Shown: positions 10,983 to 22,598, numbered from the stretch's first letter. The stretch is 64,000 nucleotides of DNA from Paraphysoderma sedebokerense (GCA_025602915.1 JAHLJZ010000091.1:1-64000), one strand, 5' to 3'. Numbers and translations: made by a program. Notes: a model not told the origin generated them from the letters alone.

Positions 10983-12539
10983 TTATGATCTGGCTTTACA
11001 TTCAGTCGGCATTTTAAAATTGAACAATACCAATGGACTCAACAAATCACGTTCATTAAATGGCGGGCCCTCTGGTTGCTGCGGCACCGGAGAAGAAGGA
11101 GGTCTGGCAGGATTAAATCCGGGTAACGAAGGGCTTATTTGAGCTGCCCCTAATCCTTTTCGGGTTCGGCAGGTACTTCTGCTCCCAACGATCGCTGCCG
11201 ACGTTAAACCCACATCAGTGTCTGAACAGACAAAGCCAACATCTACTGTATCAGTTCCAGTTCTGGTTTGTCTAGTGGTGTCCCAGATATAATCAGTATC
11301 ACCTTCCTCAATAACCAGTGTAAACTGGGTACCGCATATTTCAACAGAAAATGAAAAATTACAGTCATCTTCGTATGTCCAGTGTCTTCCCCCCGGTGTG
11401 AAGTAATCGTTTGTAAGGCAGGTGTATTTTGGGTAGGAAATGATTGGATTCGGATTAGAACTGTTATTGGGACATCGGATACCAGCTATTGAGCCAAACA
11501 TATTGTGTAGTTTACCGGTGTATGTATTTCTAGAGGCAGAAGTAACTGAGGGAAGACCTGAAGTTTGTCTTTCGCCGGGGGTGGAGCTGACATGGCCGAT
11601 TGACTCTAATCCATAGGTACCAGCGGCGGTCTGTAGTTGACTTGGTACAATAGATTCTGTCGTAGACTGAGAATCCTCGGCAATTCGACGGGGAATATAA
11701 GTGACCGGGAATGAGAGTATAAGTGCCAAAGAGCCGAGAAACAGCAGCACTCTGGCGAAGGTAAACCACCGATTTTCAAGATACCGTTTATACGGCATCC
11801 CCACAATTGTGCAAACCAAAAACACTCCCATTTTGAGAGTGTACAGGGCGAATAAATTGCAGACACTCAGCCCACTCACTGTAATTCTGATAATTTCAAA
11901 CCATGTCGGTACGGACCCGGTGCTTGATAGTAATACCAAACAGACCAATTTCACAAAATCTCTCATAACCAAAACGAGAAAATAAATGACTTGAAACTTT
12001 CCTATCGTTGTTCGTTCCAAGAGCTCTTTAAGTTTGAGAGTTATGTCCCAAAGACCCCACCCTACATGTCTGTATCGAGATGCGTATAAGATGACAGATG
12101 TATCGTAGACTAAGCCCACCAAGAAGCCAGTCAGTATAGTGTATATGGTCCAAGTGACTTTCCATGCTTTCAGGAAACTTTGCAGGCAAGGATTGGTGAA
12201 GAAAGTGAAAACAATGAAAAAGTCGGCAATAGTTTCGAACAGTCGTAAAAAGATATTGGTAGTGACGAATATTGTGCCTCCGATAGGGCCAGTATGCTTT
12301 GGAGGGGAGAGCTTAGAGGCGGTCAAGGGAGGAAAGCAAAGGAATCGAGCAGCCGGACGCTGAGTGTGGACATGCATAGCATCCTCAGTTGAATGCAGAC
12401 CGTCTTTGTCGACTTGGTAAGAATTGGGGCTGGCATGATGCGGTGGAAGAGTTGAATAGATGGGAAGTTCAGTCGACAACTGGCCAGAACTAGCGTAGAG
12501 GTGATCCTCCGAGGAGAAAGGCGGGCCCTTTTTGTCCAT
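10983..12539 (-). CDS. Unknown multi-pass membrane protein
   Basis: One uninterrupted frame of 518 residues; I do not recognise the family. The first about 90 residues are polar and disordered. Residues about 90-310 hold five or six hydrophobic helices: around TIFVTTNIFLRLFETIADFF, WTIYTILTGFLVGLVYDTSV, KFQVIYFLVLVMRDFVKL, ITVSGLSVCNLFALYTLKMG and FTFARVLLFLGSLALILSFP. The remaining about 200 residues are soluble, rich in Ser and Thr, with spaced Cys (RCPNN, YTCL, DDCNFSFSVEICG, GFVCS, STCRT) suited to disulphide bonds. That suggests a secreted or lumenal face for the C-terminal domain, followed by a Pro-rich end. A surface sensor or receptor is possible but is only a guess. The absence of introns is unusual beside its neighbours. 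Confidence 0.6.
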   Translation of the reverse strand: MDKKGPPFSSEDHLYASSGQLSTELPIYSTLPPHHASPNSYQVDKDGLHSTEDAMHVHTQRPAARFLCFPPLTASKLSPPKHTGPIGGTIFVTTNIFLRLFETIADFFIVFTFFTNPCLQSFLKAWKVTWTIYTILTGFLVGLVYDTSVILYASRYRHVGWGLWDITLKLKELLERTTIGKFQVIYFLVLVMRDFVKLVCLVLLSSTGSVPTWFEIIRITVSGLSVCNLFALYTLKMGVFLVCTIVGMPYKRYLENRWFTFARVLLFLGSLALILSFPVTYIPRRIAEDSQSTTESIVPSQLQTAAGTYGLESIGHVSSTPGERQTSGLPSVTSASRNTYTGKLHNMFGSIAGIRCPNNSSNPNPIISYPKYTCLTNDYFTPGGRHWTYEDDCNFSFSVEICGTQFTLVIEEGDTDYIWDTTRQTRTGTDTVDVGFVCSDTDVGLTSAAIVGSRSTCRTRKGLGAAQISPSLPGFNPARPPSSPVPQQPEGPPFNERDLLSPLVLFNFKMPTECKARS

Positions 12540-13126
12540 TCAAGAGGGTTTTATATCCAGAGAGTGATGGTGGGCCAGGAGGGTGTGTTTGCAGAGGACA
12601 GATGTAAGCGGTGCTGTTCAGGCAATGGCCGTGGAATCCAGGAATACATGCAAATTAAAGACTGGAGAATCGGAGATGGAGCGGGGTGGCGCACCTGTCA
12701 TTCGATTCATGCTGCTCGTCTTCGTCACGAATTTGCCCGCATTCTGGTGCCATGCTATAAATAGACGACCGACTGCTTGGACAACTAGACTGTATTAGTA
12801 CATATATAAAACTCTGCTGTATCTGCTCAGACAGTTTGCATAGGATGCCATAGAGTGCATTCCTTCCCTGCTGGAGAATTGCAAACATTCTTTGCCACTA
12901 GTCCCTCCCGGGGCCCGTCGTTGATAATCCAACTGCGAACCACACATTTAAAAACAGGAAAAAGAAACAAAGGAAGGAAACGATATCTTCTAAAACAATT
13001 TTACATTATTCATTATATATCAAGCGCGAATATCGTCGAACTAAGCTATAATACAATTCCCCTAATCAAAAGAAGCAAAATTGACCCAGGTACCGCTAAT
13101 ACTACAGAGGGGACATCACAAGAAAA
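12540..13126. other. Intergenic, no gene seen
   Basis: This holds the 5' flank of the membrane-protein gene and the 3' flank of the coiled-coil gene, both on the minus strand. Frames of 70-100 codons exist but lack motifs or composition bias. 12,950-13,080 is A-rich. Confidence 0.5.
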
Positions 13127-14353
13127 TTACGCACTTTGGCATGACAAGAACTTTTTGACTTGATCGAATTTTTTTTTCTCCTGATAAAGCTCTTTGAGCT
13201 CATCCTCCATTTTCCTCAATTTCTCATTGTATAACGCGTGCAGTTCATCCTTCTCCTCTTCCCAACCTGCTTTCTCCAATCCGAATTCCGTCTCCAAAGC
13301 AGCGAACTTTTTCAACTCTTGCTGAAACCAAGATGCTTTTTCAGCTTCGATAGCATTTCGATCATGCTCCAGTTGTTGTAGCTGCTTGCTCAGATCTGCT
13401 TTCGAGGCTTTCAATTCCGCAAGCTGCAGTTTCAATTCTTTGTCTTCTTTTTCTTTTTCATCACCCCAGCTGTTCTTATGCTGTTCAAACTCTTGCCTTT
13501 CATTCTCATACTGTTTCAATGTTACTTCCATCGCCTGTTTTTCCTCGGCCAGCTTCTTTTTTTCAATCTGAAATGTCTTTTCACTATCATGAAGCTCAAG
13601 GCTAGCTTGAATGACATTCACAAGTTCCGTTTCTAGCAAATTCTTCATCTCAATCACGGAAGTCTTTAAATCCGAAATTTCTTTCTTTTCTTGAAGAATT
13701 TCCTCTTCTGTCCGTAAACACTCACGTAAACGATCAACACGATCTTGATCAGATCCAACTGACTTTGCCTCGTCACCTGCGCTTTTAACGACCTTTTGGT
13801 ATCGGGCATTCAATTCGGAATACTTCTGTCGAAGCTTATGGCTCTTTATATGAGCATAGTCACGTTGAATATTTGCTATTTTCAGTTCGAGAGTTTCCCA
13901 AAATTTGCGATCTGCCTGTTTTTCTTGTAGAGTTTGATCTGGTCGCTCTGCGGTCTCCTTCATTCTTTTTAGCCTATCCTGCAATAACTCTTCGGCTTTC
14001 TTCTTACAATCTTCTATGCTGGCCGACGGCTTTCGATCTTCGAAATCGAGCAATTCCATCATATTCGTGGGCAATGTCTTGCATTTTTTCGTCTTTTTTC
14101 GTTTAGAGTTGTCGCATTCCTTTGGGCGAGGTCGCTTCAACGACGCGGAGGCCGGAGGTGACGAATCGGATGTGATTGATGTCATTGAGATGGAATGACC
14201 GGATATATTAGAAGTAGTATTTGCTACTTCCGGATCTCCATTTGACGACTTTAGAGTGTCGCTCCTTTGTCTTGATCTTAGGATGACATGAGAGGACGAT
14301 GTGATCGACTTCCAGGGCGTCTGCAATAGATTTGAAATGTTTTCTATCAACAT
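13127..14353 (-). CDS. Long coiled-coil protein
   Basis: A frame of 408 residues. Residues 1-100 are polar and Ser-rich with a basic patch (KRPRPKECDNSKRKKTKKCK), a likely nuclear signal. From about residue 115 to the end the chain is almost wholly heptad-rich Glu/Lys/Leu/Gln sequence, a long coiled coil. The end QVKKFLSCQSA is a short non-helical tail. An overlapping frame on the same strand reaches an ATG at 14,489, and CTATTGCAG just inside the present start could be an acceptor. The true N-terminus may therefore lie in an upstream exon. Families of this look include kinetochore, spindle-pole and nuclear scaffold proteins. No specific one is supported. Confidence 0.6.
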   Translation of the reverse strand: MLIENISNLLQTPWKSITSSSHVILRSRQRSDTLKSSNGDPEVANTTSNISGHSISMTSITSDSSPPASASLKRPRPKECDNSKRKKTKKCKTLPTNMMELLDFEDRKPSASIEDCKKKAEELLQDRLKRMKETAERPDQTLQEKQADRKFWETLELKIANIQRDYAHIKSHKLRQKYSELNARYQKVVKSAGDEAKSVGSDQDRVDRLRECLRTEEEILQEKKEISDLKTSVIEMKNLLETELVNVIQASLELHDSEKTFQIEKKKLAEEKQAMEVTLKQYENERQEFEQHKNSWGDEKEKEDKELKLQLAELKASKADLSKQLQQLEHDRNAIEAEKASWFQQELKKFAALETEFGLEKAGWEEEKDELHALYNEKLRKMEDELKELYQEKKKFDQVKKFLSCQSA

Positions 14354-14890
14354 TGGAAATATTCATGAAGAGAAACGATGGAAACGGAAGTGATGGAGAC
14401 TTGGGAAGACTGGTACATTTAGATAGCTGTACTACAGTAGACCGTGGTCCCTCATTTGATGACATCACACGAAGGACCTTGATGCTCATGAGGAACGACT
14501 AAGTCTAATAATTTTATGCATTGTTGGAACTATTAAGTCGGCTGCTGTACCCCTAAGAATTATTATCCACATATTACAATCGCAGTGTGTTTTTGTCTGC
14601 GTGATTTACCTCCAAGGGTGGAAAAGAGAAAATCGACTGTTAATAAATAAATAGGATATATCCATATCAGATACCTTTAAATTATAATTGATTAACAAAT
14701 TATCGTATAACATCACTTGATTCGTTGATTTTAACATAGATATTGGAGTTGGTAAATGGCTATTAGGGCTCACATGCCAATTGCCAGAGCCGACTCTGCC
14801 AAGAAGCGGGTAGACACTGGCACATGAAAATTTATCGAATGAATTTGAAGATGTATTCCGTAGAAATAATTGAGAGTACAGAATGCAATA
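14354..14890. other. Intergenic, possible upstream exon
   Basis: 14,354-14,489 may hold a first exon of the coiled-coil gene (ATG at 14,489, minus strand). The rest is AT-rich and follows the hAT gene's 3' end. Around 14,765 there is TAGGGCTCACATGCC, faintly like a hAT terminal repeat, but no matching partner was found on the other side. Confidence 0.4.
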
Positions 14891-17214
14891 TCAGTAACCA
14901 AGATCTACATACTCTGCAACTTCCCTCATTTCCAACGACTGAGACACAGGAGAATAAATTTTTCTGACATTCAAATTCCCTGAAACCAAAGTATCACCAA
15001 TCGGTACATCTCCATTTTCTTCGAATCGCACAACATTTGCTTCCTGTACTGCCATTTCCAAACTCATAAACTCAGTCTTTACTTCATCTAGCGTCGTTGA
15101 TTCTAGACTCTCACCCCAGTCTTCCAATTCCAGTTGCCCGACTTCATCTCCAGGAACTATATCAACGGTTGAGCTGGCAATAAATTCACTATCACTTGGT
15201 ACTCCTTTCTGTACAGTCTTCATTTTCTGCAAAAGCCAGAGTTTGACTTGTGCCAGAATGCGGAGTGATGCAACGTTAAGGCCATTTCGCCCTTTGGTGT
15301 TGTATTGAGCAAGGATTGAGAATATACTATCGGGTTTGGCTGAATGTGGAACAAGCGAAAGGACCCTGCTAGCAAAACTCACAAGTTCATTTGCCTTCAT
15401 ACGGTCAATATATGCCCAATATACTAGTGGGTGATCATCCGGAACATCCTACAAAAGAAACGAGGTCAGAGATTCAGACAAATACCAATGGCTACCCATT
15501 TCAGTTCTCCGCATAAAGATACGCACATCATCAGCGCTGAAAGGCCCTATACAATGGGCGTATTGATCTATCTGATGCATCAATTTCTCCATAAACGGTT
15601 TCTGCCATCGCCATCGTCTAACTATTCCTTTTGCAATTAGTTTGATATCATCCAACTTGTATTTATGTGACACCGCCAATTGTCGAGCACGTGGGTGTAG
15701 GAAGAGTGCTACAATGCAAAGATCGTGATCCAACGTAGACATGTAATGATTGTAGATACTCAAAACCTTGCTTTTGATATTCGTGTACCGTGCATCAACC
15801 AAAGCATCATTGGAGAGTGAATTGATGGTTTTTTCGCCAAGTCGGAGGAGTTCCAGGTAGGTTTCTGATAAAGTAAATTGACGTGTTTCGATAGCTTCGA
15901 TCGCATCGGCGAATGGTTTTACCAAGGCTACAACAGCCTCGTTGTCTGCCCAATGTTGTGAATTTTCAATGACGTTAGAAACAGCTTTTGGTAAACCTTC
16001 TTGTGAAATCTCCGTCTCGTCGTGATTCGCTAGCGATATGATCCCCTCCTTATTTAGTAAAACAGACGCTGTGCTTTGATAGACTGAGTACATGCTGATC
16101 TTAGAATAGCCGCATAAGCCTGGAATATTCCTTTGTATCTGGAACTCCTTCAAACGGGAGTCCCAAATATGAGAACGGTTGAAAATGTTGATCAACACAC
16201 TGTTATTTGTCAAAACGTCGGAGACCATTGCAAGTTTAGTGATGGCGGATACCATATTGTGCACTAAATGAACGGTACAGCCAAACGTTCCCAAGTGTGG
16301 GTAACTAAGAGAAGATATATAGGTAATGTAAAAATCTGAACATTGTATCGAATTAAGATTTAAATGATGACTTACGCTTCGGCCAACTTCTTTCTGGCGG
16401 ATACCATGACCGATGGACTATCGGAAATAATCCAATCAAACTGTTTCATCTGCAAACCTAAACGTTTTAGACACTCCTCGACCGCAGTAACTATATTATC
16501 CGCGGTGTGACTTTCGGCAGACATATCTTCTAGCCCCAAAACCTGTACTGAACCTTCATGTAGCGCCAGGAATAACTATACATATTCATGTGCCCTTGTT
16601 GTCCATACATCTAATGCCAAAGTCATATTCTCCCGGCCAACCATGGAATCTGTTAACCCTGCCCACCATTGATTATGAAGCCGAGGTAAGTATTTCGTTA
16701 CAAACTGCTTTCGGGATGGCGGATCATAACTGGGGCAGAGTTTTTGTAAAAATTCGATGAAATAATAATTTTCAAGTGTTTGGAATGGGATACCAGAAGT
16801 AACAATAAATTTTGTCAGACAATCATCTATATCCCATTTTTGGTCGGCTGTGAGTCTGCGGGTTGAAAATTCGGTCAATATAGATTGTTTTGGGACTTGT
16901 GAAATATGCGTATTTCTTGTCGAGGCCCCAACGGTGACGTCTGCATCATCGTCATTGCCATCGAATGAACTTTCTTCTGCTATTTTGCGCTTCTTTGTCT
17001 TTTGCAGTTCAAGTTTTTGATGCATCTCTGCACCTTGAAGTTTAAGGTCTGGGGAATCAGGAATTCTATGGAATTCATGGGAAAGATGGAACGCGTAAAT
17101 TGACAACAGATTGGTAACCAGGACGACCTGCCAATCTGCCAATCTGCCGGTTCTGCCATTGGCACGTGCCACTTCAACCCTAATATCATTCCGCGCGCAT
17201 TCCTGTCGCTGCAA
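14891..17214 (-). mobile_element. hAT-family transposase gene, one in-frame stop
   Basis: The parts, in order, are 17214-16376, 16304-15496 and 15448-14891, with GT-AG introns of 71 and 47 bp that keep frame. Hallmarks of a hAT transposase: FIVTSGIPFQTLENYYFIEF, LALDVWTTRAHEY (first catalytic Asp region), FDWIISDSPSVM and HLGTFGCTVHLVHNMV (the 'CxxH' block). Near the end, HPLVYWAYIDRMKANELVSF followed by SLVPHSAKPDSIFS is the C-terminal dimerisation region. A TAG at 16576-16578 interrupts the frame between HEYV and LFLAL, where the family reads straight through. No clear zinc-finger BED domain, terminal inverted repeats or 8-bp target duplication were found. The copy is probably inactive. A domesticated gene is less likely, given the stop. 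Confidence 0.8.
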
Positions 17215-17412
17215 TGAATGAAAATTCAGATGCGACGAACCCAGCCCAACTCGCTACAAATGACTGCGAGTTCTTAAATCCAAGTACTAAAAGTGCCACA
17301 TCTTGCTTTCAATCAGCCCGCTTTCCACTTTGCTTTTCATTCGATTCCAGTTGAAAAGATTTACGGAGTCTGTCACAATAAACGACTCAGATATACCCAA
17401 AGTCCATGAAAC

Positions 17413-19281
17413 ATGACTGCACAAATTCAATTGCCGATAATCCCTATAAAACTTCCGCTGCCAAGAAGCTATGTTATCAACTATTTTCAATCGACGTCCG
17501 ACACCCTAGCTCAACTACAATCAACATGGTTTCAGTTTGTCAATTACTCGGTTATCCCTGACTTGACAAAGCAATTCGTCGTCCATGAAATACATGCCTT
17601 TGGATTGTTCTTCTGCGGATTTCCCCCTCTTTTCGCATTATTTCTATTCTCTAGGAATTCAAATCACTTCTTTCATCGATTGGCGTTCACAGGAATTTTT
17701 TTGTATTGGTCTCTGCTACCTATAGTAATAAGGCCGGATAGCTCATGGATTATCTGGGTAATTAGACTCGACTTTCCTCGGACATTGGGCAGTGTTCTAA
17801 AAACTGATTCAACCTCGTTGATGTTAATTCATGATTTAGCTTTTCGTACCACTTTGCTGGTTATTTGCTCACAAAACTATATTATGGGCTATCACCGACT
17901 TTGAGCTTTTCCGATATGCATTGATTGAGCGGCATCAACATGATATAATACGACGGTACTGGGAGTTCTCTAAGTTGATGGGGCAAGTTCGAATTGGCAT
18001 CCCTCAAGATTGGAAAGCGATGTATGCCGAAGAGTTGCAGGGGAACCAGAGGAATGTGAGCGCTCAAAAGGCAAAGGTTAACGCTAAGCTCCCAACAGAA
18101 CATAGCAACTTGCGACAGCGGAAGGCTGCTAGGACATCTCAAAGTAGTTCCAGCTCACCACACTCAGTCTCAAAAGCGGACCCTATTGCTTCCATCGATA
18201 ATGCTCATCGATTTTACTCTCTACCGAAATCTTCCCCGTCTTACAAATTAACCTTAATCCGTTTTATCCTTTGCACGCTTTTAACCTATTTCCTCCCCAA
18301 AATCCCTACGACTTCATTCTCTTCGACCTTGTTCACGGTTCGTTCCGCGAAAACCAATTTTCTCCTCGTTAACATGTTTTGGCTTTACACAAACACAGGA
18401 TGGGACTTAGTCTATCTTATACATCGCTTTATCGCTCAAACATTTATTCGGATGTGGATACGTTTTCGCCCAAAGTCACCACTCTTCGTAACGCCTGCGA
18501 AGGAAGGTACTGTAGCGTGGTACTTACAAGACTTTTATAATATGACGACGAGTTGGGTACCCATGTTTGGTAATATCTACGAATTCAGAAATGTAACAAT
18601 GTTGTGGAGCAACATTTGGCATAAAGTATTCAATGCGTGCGTTATCCATTCCGTGTATTCTAAATTAAAATCTCATTTGACTTTATTCTACGTTGGACCA
18701 ACTTCTTGTTTGGTTAATAGAGTTTTTGTCGATCTCGTTTATGTCCGTTTCACAAGACGATATCCCTCCAAGTTGGGTAAAAATGTTGGAAAGTTTTTAG
18801 TATTTTTAATATCTGGGCTACTCCACGGTACCGTTCCTTCTACGTTTCAAGTCTAAACATCAAATCCTCCAATCCTTCAACCAGTCCAATCTAACTTTGT
18901 GCTTTTGACTAAAATCTAGAATACATGCTCTTTATGAACACAAATCTCAATAATATTCGATTCGAACACACCTTGTTCTTTGTCTTACAGCTCGGTTTTA
19001 TGTTTCTTGAATCGTGTCTTCCGCGACATGTCCTCTTTCCTCCGTCTTCAAAGCCTTTGCCTGTCCGATATAAATTATTGCGTTATACTGTAGCGTTAGT
19101 GGAATCTGTGTTAATGCTTGGACTAATGGGGCTATTTTGGGCGCCGGTATTGAGGTTTGATGTGCAGAGAGTACGAGTGGTGTTTTATGAAATAATTGAT
19201 TGGGAAAGAATTGATACGAATAAGACGATCCCGACTTGTGTGGAAAAATGGTTGGAAAGTGATGGGATATTCAGTTTTTGA
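17413..19281 (+). CDS. Wax-synthase-like membrane O-acyltransferase, copy A
   Basis: Three exons (17413-17859, 17906-18827, 18920-19281) give about 576 residues. The protein is multi-pass: hydrophobic helices around residues 60-80, 90-110, 245-275 and throughout the C-terminal third. The key block FLVFLISGLLHE is split by the second intron, with the active His at 18824-18826 and Glu completed after the splice; SGLxHE is the wax-synthase/MBOAT-like signature. An upstream LWSNIWHKVFN takes the place of the usual WxxxWH block. It ends with an Asn/Arg-rich helix (NIRFEHTLFFVLQ) typical of the family. It likely moves an acyl or acetyl group to an alcohol in the ER membrane; the substrate is unknown. 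From 17,631 onward it is repeated at 56,158. Confidence 0.75.
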
Positions 19282-19486
19282 ACAGATTTTCAGTTGGATG
19301 GCAAAAAACATTGATTTTTTGCTGAAGTGACCCGAGATTAAATTCAGATAGTATTGCGCAGTGGAGAACGACAATGTGAATTATAATTTAATTATAGTAT
19401 ACTAAAATAAAAACTGTACAAAGGGGCGCTGGTCGTCAAAACCACTTTTTCCGTTGCTCTATCATTGAGTGTATACACCTCGACAT

Positions 19487-21216
19487 TTACAAACACTTGA
19501 CCCCAGCGCCATCATCTTCGGCATCTGGTTCAACTTTTCCATTACCATCGCCGTTCCGATTAGGATCCGAGGACTCCCACAACATTTTTCCTAATTCTGC
19601 CACTTCCATATCGATATCCTCCGATATTCCATTTACTGTCTCACAAAAAATCCAGTACAGCATCGAAGGAATGGCTTCCGAATTGTTAATTTGGAGGGAC
19701 GACGATTTTAGAGTGAACGTGACGGTTGATATCGGTGGTGCCAGAAGCGCTAAATCGGAATCTGTGGAAGCTGTTGACGTAAGGAACTGTGGTTTTGAAG
19801 CGGGAAATGTGCCGAATACAGCTGATTTAGACATTCGATAGGAGGGAGGTATTTCGTCGAAGAATTCCCAATTTTCGGCTTGTATGATTTCTGTTTTTTG
19901 TTCTGTTTCATTTGTGCTTCTGCCTGAAGAATCAGATTCCGAATTGCATATTTCAAATATTACATCTACTTTCATTCGTGTTCCTAAAACTTGCTTCGCA
20001 AGAGAATTGATTTCTTCAATGATTTTGTTTGTGTTCTCTATATTCTGATCGAAATTCTTTTTCCATATTTGTTTTGAGATTGGATCAACTTTTTTGCACC
20101 TGGTGTTCTTTAAAATCGACAATGCACGTTGCGAAGATACTAAGGCGAATTTCATCCATAACAATTTCCATTTGCTGTCCGGTGCGAGTGAAATCGAAGA
20201 CGACACGGAAAGAAATAGCGACGATAATTCAGTGTACGATTTTGAGTCTATACGTTGAGAAAGAAAGGCGGCGTAATGGTATAAAGATGTTAAGAGGTAG
20301 CGCGGAGAAAAAGAGTAAAATTGGGCAAAGAATAGATGGAGGGAAGGTTCCTTCGTGAAGGCCTGCGTGTGCCAAGAATCAAAGTCAAGATGCAGATAGA
20401 GCTGTAAACATACTTGATCGATGTGAATTAAGAAAAACGGAATTTCGGCCCTACCGTCTTCTGAATCCATACTTCCACTCTCTCAAATACTTCCTGTTCT
20501 TTGCCCTCTTGCCGATCATTTCGATACAAGCTCATCAACTTCATTGCCGCTCTTCCTCCCATTTCGACTAATTCTTTATCCCCTCCGGCAGTTTCTCCAT
20601 TCTTTTTCTTTTTCTTCTTCTTTTTAGATCGTACATCATCATACAATACATCCACGACAATACAAGTCAGCTCAAAAGCAGTTTCATATTGCCGATGCAG
20701 ATAATAATGCGATATCGAATGTTTAAGATCATTTAAACCTGTTTTGGTGTTATATATTGCTTGTATCTTATCTTGGGTGAAAGGTTGAGAGGGAAGGAAA
20801 TACTAATGACAGAGTGATAGAGAAATTAGCTCGACGAAGACTCTGATACGAAGATTGCGATGGGCATCATCAAATGAGGATACAGATGAATAACGAGATT
20901 ATAAACCAGACAGAAAATTAATTACCCCATCTCTGCCTTCTTTCGGGATATAGCCTTTATTACAGTGTCGCTCTTGAACTCGTTGTTCAACCGGGACTTG
21001 AGTGTTAGAGGATTCGAATGATTCATCGCCCAGGTCGAGATCGTGGAAAAACGTGAGAAGACCGTGATCAGTGGGAGAGTATGTTGAAGTCTCTACCTCT
21101 TGAGTCATCAATGGGTTCGTAGATAAAGAAATGTCTATGTCGATTGAATGGGTTTGTGTATGACTATTTCCTCTAACTTGAACGCGACCTTGTTTGGGTC
21201 GTAGCCATGACAACAA
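19487..21216 (-). CDS. Unknown 517-residue helical protein, copy A
   Basis: Three exons (21216-20926, 20802-20455, 20401-19487), all joined in phase 0. I do not recognise the protein. Exon 1 is polar and acidic. Exon 2 begins YFLPSQPFTQDKIQAIYN and then shows helix-rich sequence (LKHSISHYYLHRQYETAFEL) that resembles one unit of a TPR-like repeat, interrupted by a run of eight lysines. Exon 3 continues with helical pairs (SLHLFFAQFYSFSPRYLLTS) and later turns polar. Near the end there is a hydrophobic stretch (AIPSMLYWIFCETVNG) and an acidic, Gly-rich tail. No signal peptide is seen. The stop codon lies about 205 bp from the convergent wax-synthase-like gene. The helical look suggests an adaptor or complex subunit, but this is not established. 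Confidence 0.6.
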
Positions 21217-21281
21217 ACTTCTAGTTTACATTAAAACATTACAATTATTCCACAGTATGAAATTAAGATAAAATACAATCA

Positions 21282-22536
21282 TCAGGTTTCCTTTTCTTCC
21301 GTTGATTTGAATTTGTCTTTCTTCTTATCCTTCGATTTCTTCTTCTTGCCTTCTCTTTCTTCGTCCTTTTTCTCCTTCTTAATTTTCTTCGATTTATGCT
21401 TCGACGGGGATTCTGCCACCGCGGCGGAAATTTCTTCCGTGTCGTCGGGATGAGGCCGTTTTATAGAATATGACGAAGCAACTTTTGATATATTCGCTTC
21501 GGACTCTGTATTGATGGGAACGTGATCTAAGTAAGGATCAGTTAGAAGGGATTAGCTTATAAGAATGGTAGCAAATGGCAATACCGAAATCTCCACCCAA
21601 AGGAAGGAATGTGTCCCTCCATTGCATTTCCGGATGTTTTCGTGGCTTGTAAGGTATTTCCAGCGTTTTCTGTCCCTCGTTTCGTAGTTCTTCCTCTGGC
21701 AATTCACAGGGACGACTAATTGTGATGTACTTTACGAATCGTGGGGCTGCATCAAGAGTTAGAGGGAAGTTCGGTCAAATGAGCACGCAAGCGACAGCAG
21801 AGGTGACTGAGATCATACCGATTTTAAAATTGGACCCTGTATCGCCAGAAGGAACTAGAGGAGCCAGATCACTTTCGTGATCTGGAACGCTCGATATACT
21901 GATACTATACACAGTATTGTCGATGCTTGTACTAGTTTCAAATGGCTCCTCTAATGACATACCAGTTGGTAGCTGTATCTTCATATTATTTAACACTGAA
22001 AGCGGTAGCTATTTGTGTAAAATGTCAGAAAGACGTTTGAAGTGCTACTAAACTAGAATAGTTTGTTACATTGTTGGCTACTCTGATTAACCATAATTCT
22101 TTATCATCGTCTTCAACATATGGATACCTTATGTTGGTTATTGGTGTTTCGATTGATTCAAAATCCTCTGGAGGTTTAAACCCACTGAAACAGTATCAAT
22201 GTCGGATTTTGTTAAGCAAGGCATGTGGTGACAGAGGGACGAAGAACTTACTATTCCAATTCATCAGTTGCGAGGGTATCATCGGTTGATATTAAAGTCA
22301 TCTCTGAAGGTTCGTCAGGGACTGAATTTGATAGTGCCTTTCGCGGACTTATGATTGACGGTTCTATATTGAAGGCATTTGAAGAAGATTCGGTCGGATC
22401 TAGGAATGCTACTTGCTTCTTCTACGGAGTATAAGTGAACATCGTCTCAAACTGCAAACCAGCAAATACAAGTAAAACACACCTTTGAGGATTTCTTGGA
22501 TTTCTTGGACTTTGATTTCACTTCTGTCTGCGACAT
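21282..22536 (-). CDS. RPA34: RNA polymerase I subunit RPA34-like, copy A
   Basis: Found by joining small exons: 22536-22483 (MSQTEVKSKSKKSKKSSK), 22421-22252, 22184-22070, 22008-21819, then about 21749-21583 and 21529-21282. Exon 3 carries FKPPEDFESIETP and DKELWLIRVANN, the 'PP-x-F ... LWLI' pattern of the RPA34.5/PAF49 family. Later come FVKYITISRPCELPEEE and RKHPEMQWRDTFLPLGG. The C-terminus is a long Lys-rich tail (KKEKKDEEREGKKKKSKDKK), as in yeast Rpa34. RPA34 dimerises with RPA49 and stabilises Pol I transcription of rDNA in the nucleolus. Identification rests on the short motifs, exon order, size of about 270 residues and basic tail. CACGTG lies 63 bp upstream of the start. Confidence 0.7.
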
Positions 22537-22598
22537 GGTTGCTCAATTCAGTGATAGAATAGCGTTTCAACTGATCGCTACATTGTGTTTATTCCCCA

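Noticed and set aside
14765-17260. Terminal inverted repeats of the hAT element (TAGGGCTCAC against TTGGGCTGGG)
   Set aside because: Only a few bases match and the flanking eight bases are not duplicated.
17860-17905. Frameshift in the wax-synthase-like gene
   Set aside because: A 46-bp GT-AG intron in phase 0 explains the change of frame, and it is the same in both copies.
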